A stretch of DNA of 33,370 bases from Prevotella sp. GTDB lineage: Bacteria > Bacteroidota > Bacteroidia > Bacteroidales > Bacteroidaceae. Position 1 is the stretch's first letter; every line of letters begins with the position of its first letter. This document shows, piece by piece, positions 29,321-33,370 of this stretch. The stretch is from positions 1 to 33,370 of the forward strand of contig JAEEPF010000020.1 in NCBI GenBank assembly GCA_016284635.1, read 5' to 3'. The notes under the pieces are model-generated. The model saw only the letters and a list, made by a program, of their open reading frames with translations, did not search any database and was not told the DNA's origin. A program made the translations under genes and the position numbers.

Positions 29321-31702
29321 ATGGCAAAAAAGTTTTCGATTCATCAGTTTTGTGTTGTAGTTATGGCTATGGCCGCTCTGTGCGGCTACAGCCTTCGTAC
29401 GTCCGCCCAGACACTGACGGCGGCAAACATTGACGAAGTCGTGAAGGCAATGACGCTGGAGGAGAAGTGCCACATGGTGCTCGGTCGCGGTATGCACTTC
29501 AACGACGATGCGAAGTTCCCAGGCACCGCTGGCAGCACGTTCTCCGTTGCCCGTCTGGGTATCCCTGAGACCTATTGCGCTGACTCTCAGCAGGGTCTCC
29601 GTATGAACGCCACCCGTGCGTGGGATCATAATGATTACTATCCCACCGACTTCGTGGCCTCGATGACATTGGCTTCGACATGGGACCGTGAGGCTGCCTT
29701 CAAGGTGGGACAGGGCATCGGCAACGAGGTGCGCGAGTTCGGCCTCGACTGGATTCTCTCGCCTGCGATGAACCTCATCCGCAATCCGCTGTGCGGACGT
29801 AACCACGAGTATTACTCTGAGGATCCCTACCTCTCCGGCACCATCGGCGCAGGTTATGTGCGTGGCGTACAGAGCGAGGGTACGGCTGCCTGTCCGAAAC
29901 ACTTCGTGGCCAACAACCAGGAAACCAACCGAAACAACAATATATCACAGGTGTCGCAGCGCGCCCTCCGCGAGATCTATCTCAAGGCATTTGAGATCAT
30001 GGTGAAGGAGAGCGACCCTTGGACCATCATGACCTCCTATAATAAGCTGAACGGCCCGTATGCCGTACAGAACTACGAGCTGCTGACCACCATCGTCCGC
30101 GACGAGTGGGGCTGGAAGGGTATGTACGTGTCAGACTGGAACGCTGGTGATGATGCCGTAGCCGCCATGTTGGCTGGTAACGATATGCTGCAGCCCGGAC
30201 AGGACAAGCAGTATCAGGCTATCTTTGAGGCCGCCAAGAATGGTAAACTGCCGATGGAGGTACTCGACGCCAACGTGAAGCGCATCCTGGAGTATGTCAT
30301 CAAGACACATAACTTCAAGGGATACAAATATAGCAACGAGCCTAACTTGAAGGCTCACGCTAAGGTGGTGCGCGAGGTAGGTGCCGATGGTATCGTGCTG
30401 CTGAAGAATGGAGGAGTCGGGAGTCAGGAGTCAGGAGCCGGTAGAAATGTACTGCCGCTGACAGGCAAGCGTGTGGCATTGTTCGGTTGCACGAGCTATG
30501 ACTGGATCTCTGGTGGTTCCGGTTTCGGAGGCACGAGCGTAGGTCACTATACGGTTTCTTTGATCGAGGGTCTGCGCAGCGTCGGCTATGAGGTGTACAA
30601 GCCGCTGATCGGTATCTATACCCAGCATCTTGCTGCTGAGGAGAAGAGACTCTTCCCCAACGGTCGTCCTCCCTTCTCGCTGATGCCTCCCGCACGTGCT
30701 GACGAGAAGCAGTTCACGGCAGAGGAACTCAATGCCGCTATCGAGGGCTCTGACGTAGCTATCATCTCACTGGGTCGTAAGAGCGGTGAGGCTGCAGACC
30801 GCAGCGAGGCAGACTTCTACTTGAAGGACGGTGAGAAGCAGCTTATCAAGGCTGTCAGCGAGGCTTATCATGCCAAAGGCAAGAAGGTCGTGGTGCTGCT
30901 CGACATCTGCAGTCCTATCGATGTGGCTTCTTGGCAGGATCAGATTGATGCCCTCGTCTGCACTTGGCAGGGTGGTCAGGAGAGCGGTTTCTCTGTGGCT
31001 GATGTGCTCAGTGGCAAGGTGAACCCCTCCGGCAAACTGCCGATGACCTTCCAGATCAACTACGGCGATGCCTACGCTGACAAGAACTTCCCCGCCAACG
31101 TGGATGACAAGACGCTGGGTGCGATGTTCATGTGGGGCTATAACAAGGATCAGGCGCCGAAGGACCGTCAGCCGCAGAAGGATATCGACTTCACGAACTA
31201 CGAGGAGGATATCTATGTCGGCTATCGTTACTTTGACAGCTTCGGCAAACCCGTGGCCTATCCCTTCGGCTTCGGCCTCTCTTATACCACCTTCGAATAC
31301 GACGATCTGGAGGTTGAGGAAGAGGATGGTGTCTATACCATTAAGGTGGATGTGAAGAATACGGGTAAGCGTGCTGGCCGTAACGTGGTGGAACTCTTCG
31401 TGGCTGCCCCCAACAGCAAGAAGCTGAACAAGCCCGAGAAGGAACTGCGCAACTACGCCAAGACCAAGCTCCTGCAGCCTGGTGAGGAAGAGACTGTCAC
31501 GATGACTGTCAAGACTTCCGATCTCGCCTCGTTCAACGAGAAGGCCTCTGCCTGGAAGACCGACGCCGGTGTCTATACCTTTATGATCTGTTCTTCTGCC
31601 AGCACCGTCGAGGCCAAGGCCACTGCCAAAGTGAAGGCCTGGACCCAGAAAGTCCACAACGTGATGCAACCCAACGTGAAAATGAACTTATTAAAGAGAT
31701 AA
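29321..31702 (+). CDS. GH3 beta-glycosidase, periplasmic (second copy)
   Basis: A 793-residue paralogue of the GH3 at 15207, here with a type I signal peptide (cleavage after RTSAQ) and no lipobox. N-domain: NPLCGRNHEYYSEDP, KHFVANNQETNR, nucleophile D272 in YVSDWNAG. C-domain: GRKSGEAADRSEADF, with E490 a likely acid/base. Fibronectin-III-like end (about 690-770). A GGVGSQESGAG stretch (about 365-376) between the two catalytic domains is encoded by the same heptamer family as the HTCS repeat. It probably trims beta-linked sugars from imported oligosaccharides in the periplasm, in parallel with the lipid-anchored copy. Its promoter carries the shared HTCS-type operator. Confidence 0.95.
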   Translation: MAKKFSIHQFCVVVMAMAALCGYSLRTSAQTLTAANIDEVVKAMTLEEKCHMVLGRGMHFNDDAKFPGTAGSTFSVARLGIPETYCADSQQGLRMNATRAWDHNDYYPTDFVASMTLASTWDREAAFKVGQGIGNEVREFGLDWILSPAMNLIRNPLCGRNHEYYSEDPYLSGTIGAGYVRGVQSEGTAACPKHFVANNQETNRNNNISQVSQRALREIYLKAFEIMVKESDPWTIMTSYNKLNGPYAVQNYELLTTIVRDEWGWKGMYVSDWNAGDDAVAAMLAGNDMLQPGQDKQYQAIFEAAKNGKLPMEVLDANVKRILEYVIKTHNFKGYKYSNEPNLKAHAKVVREVGADGIVLLKNGGVGSQESGAGRNVLPLTGKRVALFGCTSYDWISGGSGFGGTSVGHYTVSLIEGLRSVGYEVYKPLIGIYTQHLAAEEKRLFPNGRPPFSLMPPARADEKQFTAEELNAAIEGSDVAIISLGRKSGEAADRSEADFYLKDGEKQLIKAVSEAYHAKGKKVVVLLDICSPIDVASWQDQIDALVCTWQGGQESGFSVADVLSGKVNPSGKLPMTFQINYGDAYADKNFPANVDDKTLGAMFMWGYNKDQAPKDRQPQKDIDFTNYEEDIYVGYRYFDSFGKPVAYPFGFGLSYTTFEYDDLEVEEEDGVYTIKVDVKNTGKRAGRNVVELFVAAPNSKKLNKPEKELRNYAKTKLLQPGEEETVTMTVKTSDLASFNEKASAWKTDAGVYTFMICSSASTVEAKATAKVKAWTQKVHNVMQPNVKMNLLKR
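30413..30440. repeat. Four GGAGTCA-type heptamers inside GH3
   Basis: Four 7-bp units (GGAGTCG, GGAGTCA twice, GGAGCCG), the same word as the reverse complement of the repeat at 5677-5758. It falls in the linker between the GH3 N- and C-domains. Confidence 0.85.
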
Positions 31703-31711
31703 TTATAAGAA

Positions 31712-31905
31712 CAACGAATTAAAACGAATTACACGAATGATAATAAGGATCATAAAGAAACAAATTGCCATAATTTGTCATAATTTGTCATAATTTGCCA
31801 TAATAATTATGAGAATTACGAGTCATTACGGGAATTAGTTTCAAAATAAAAAACGTGTAATCTGTGGTAGAAAAAAGGAATTCGTGAAATTCGTGAAATT
31901 CGTTG
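31712..31905. repeat. Inverted micro-repeat arms flanking a dispersed repeat
   Basis: CAACGAATT words at 31712-31738 and their near reverse complement (TTCGTGAAA units ending in TTCGTTG, 31880-31905) form inverted arms of about 26 nt. Each arm is built of 9-bp units. With the element at 31752-31842 they fill the gene-free stretch 31703-31924. Confidence 0.75.
31752..31842. repeat. Dispersed AT-rich repeat (copy B)
   Basis: Same start (ATAAAGAAACAAATT) and same end (ATTACGGGAATTAGTTTC) as copy A at 10518-10592. It carries additional 10-bp CATAATTTGT units, so unit number varies between copies. Confidence 0.8.
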
Positions 31906-32013
31906 TAGAAAAGAAAATCACTACTGTCCCGTTAAAGTGGACTAATCGGTCTTTGAAATAATTGAAATTCAGTCTTTTACGAGCAATTTTGAGGGTGCGA
32001 CGATTTGAATTCG

Positions 32014-32021
32014 TATCTTTG
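32014..32021 (+). promoter_or_regulatory. -7 box of the transposase promoter
   Basis: TATCTTTG, 22 nt before the ATG at 32044. It shows that the upstream in-frame ATG at 32005 is not used. Confidence 0.65.
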
Positions 32022-32043
32022 CAGTCAAAACAGATGGCTGCAT

Positions 32044-33207
32044 ATGAACAAATCAAAATACGTCTTCGCTCAATTGATAGAGTTTTTGGATAGCGACAAG
32101 TTCCGTCACCTTGTTGACAAGTACGATGGGAATCACTATGTCAAGCATTTCACTTGTTGGAATCAACTCCTTGCTCTGATGTTCGGACAACTCAGTAATC
32201 GTGAGAGCCTGCGTGACTTGATTGTGGCCTTGGAGGCTCATCAGTCAAAACGCTATCATCTCGGATTAGGCCGGGAGCCTATCGCTAAGACGACATTTGC
32301 CACAGCCAACCAGAATCGTAACTATCGCATCTTCGAAGAGTTCGCATTCTACATGATGGATCAGGCTCGCAACAAACGTGCTATGGACATCTTCAAGCTC
32401 AAAGGCAATGTGTATGCATTCGATTCTACGACGATTCCACTCTGTCTGTCAGTCTTCTGGTGGGCAAAATTCCGTAAGAAGAAAGGTGGCGTTAAGGCAC
32501 ATGTCCTATATGATTTGGAATCACAAGTTCCAGCCTATTTCCACATCACCACAGCATCCGTCCACGATTCGAAGGTCATGAAAGGAATTCCTTATGAATC
32601 AGGCTCTTACTACGTATTCGACCGTGGCTACAATGCCTTCAGGGAACTCTATCACATCCATCAGCATGAGTCATTCTTCATAGTCCGAGCAAAGAAAAAC
32701 TTGCAGTACAAGTGTATCAAATGGCGGAGAAGGATGCCACGAAACGTGATAACTGATTCCGAGATTCTGCTGACAGATTACATCACTTCAAGGAAATACA
32801 AGGAGAAGCTCAGGCTGGTCAAGTTCTATGATGAGGAGCAAGGACGAGAGTTCTCTTTCCTCACCAATGCCTTCCATCTGTCTTCACTTGAGGTTGCCGA
32901 TCTTTACAAGAACAGGTGGCAGATAGAACTCTTCTTCAAGTGGCTGAAGCAGCATCTGAAAATCAAGAAATTCTGGGGCAGAACAGAGAATGCCGTCAGG
33001 ATTCAAATCAGTGCAGCAATCATTGCCTACTGTCTGGTTGCCATCGTGCAACATGATATGCGACTGGAGCGCTCGACCTATGAGGTCTTGCAGATCCTCA
33101 GCATCTCACTGACAGACAAAACTCCTTTGAAAGAGTTGTTTGAAAAGACTAAATTCAACGATGTCAAAGAACAATTTGGTCCCCTCATTCCGGGGTTATT
33201 TGATTAA
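32044..33207 (+). CDS. IS4-family transposase (DUF4372 plus DDE domain)
   Basis: A 387-residue protein. N-terminal DUF4372-like segment (about 1-75, FTCWNQLLALMFGQLSNRESLRDL) followed by a DDE transposase domain. Catalytic residues are D127 (YAFDSTT), D193 (VFDRGYN) and E295 within the IS4 signature Y-x2-R-x3-E-x6-K (YKNRWQIELFFKWLK). All are present and the frame is uninterrupted, so it is probably active. It most resembles IS4 subgroup members common in Bacteroidota (ISPepr1-like arrangement, by recollection). Confidence 0.95.
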   Translation: MNKSKYVFAQLIEFLDSDKFRHLVDKYDGNHYVKHFTCWNQLLALMFGQLSNRESLRDLIVALEAHQSKRYHLGLGREPIAKTTFATANQNRNYRIFEEFAFYMMDQARNKRAMDIFKLKGNVYAFDSTTIPLCLSVFWWAKFRKKKGGVKAHVLYDLESQVPAYFHITTASVHDSKVMKGIPYESGSYYVFDRGYNAFRELYHIHQHESFFIVRAKKNLQYKCIKWRRRMPRNVITDSEILLTDYITSRKYKEKLRLVKFYDEEQGREFSFLTNAFHLSSLEVADLYKNRWQIELFFKWLKQHLKIKKFWGRTENAVRIQISAAIIAYCLVAIVQHDMRLERSTYEVLQILSISLTDKTPLKELFEKTKFNDVKEQFGPLIPGLFD

Positions 33208-33289
33208 TATTTAACTTGTCCCAATTTTAACGGGACACTAATGATAATATAATAATAAATTAAAAAAACTTATACTATAAATGTCTCTA

Positions 33290-33345
33290 TTCCGCATTGG
33301 TAAACTGCTTAATGTCCGCTTTCCGCATTTCCTACTTTCCGCATT
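33290..33345. repeat. Three TTCCGCATT words at the window edge
   Basis: Copies at 33290, 33321 and 33337. It may be the start of another micro-repeat region continuing beyond the window. No gene is seen from 33208 to 33370. Confidence 0.6.
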
Positions 33346-33370
33346 GCAAGAATCGCATTACCTGTAACCC

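Larger units (their letters stand above)
31925..33237 (+). mobile_element. IS4-family insertion sequence, apparently intact
   Basis: The terminal inverted repeats share TGTCCCGTTAAA perfectly, and similarity extends to about 18 bp with a GGAC block. Length is about 1.31 kb with one full-length transposase. A 3-bp CTA flanks the element, but one base at the left end is ambiguous, so a target duplication is only suggestive. It sits right after the repeat cluster downstream of the second GH3. Confidence 0.88.

Overview
The window is chromosomal DNA from a Bacteroidota bacterium, most likely a Prevotella-like gut or rumen species. The reasons are SusC/SusD outer-membrane pairs, a one-protein hybrid two-component regulator, lipoprotein signal peptides, no Shine-Dalgarno sites, and many promoters with the Bacteroidota -7 box TAnnTTTG. 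Base composition is fairly even across the genes; only the gene-free stretches are AT-rich.

Layout: 1-941 is the 3' part of a glycosyltransferase. 938-7167 (minus) is an apparent operon with a hybrid two-component regulator (HTCS), a fumarylacetoacetate-hydrolase-family enzyme and a polytopic membrane protein. 7467-17573 (plus) is a polysaccharide utilisation locus: SusC, SusD, two serine esterases of CE1 type and a GH3 beta-glycosidase lipoprotein. 17768-19612 is a TPR-like/SpoIIE-type PP2C phosphatase. 19720-22483 (minus) is a three-gene run: a small membrane protein, a radical SAM protein with helix-hairpin-helix, and a DUF4130 protein. The last two are a known conserved pair predicted to act in DNA repair or modification. 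22484-23570 has no gene and is packed with inverted repeats, including a 322-bp element with about 105-bp inverted arms. 23571-25133 holds two secreted proteins of unknown role, and 25258-25530 is an XRE regulator with its own operator-like inverted repeat. 25800-28994 (minus) is a DUF2461 protein and a GH2 glycosidase; 29321-31702 (plus) is a second GH3. 31925-33237 is an intact IS4-type insertion sequence.

How the genes work together: the HTCS probably senses a glycan fragment in the periplasm and activates the SusC operon. An 81-bp block upstream of susC recurs, without gaps and at the same distance from the -7 box, upstream of the second GH3 gene 22 kb away. It contains three TTTGAACA direct repeats spaced 20 and 30 bp. 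This looks like the HTCS operator and ties the GH2/GH3 region to the same regulon. The enzyme set (two esterases, two GH3, one GH2, no recognisable endo-acting hydrolase) suggests an acylated, short or already cut beta-linked glycan or glycoside as substrate; this is inference.

A second theme is short-period (7-10 bp) tandem micro-repeats and palindromes between genes and inside reading frames. They include a 7-bp repeat of about 11.7 units inside the HTCS gene that could change the reading frame by slippage.
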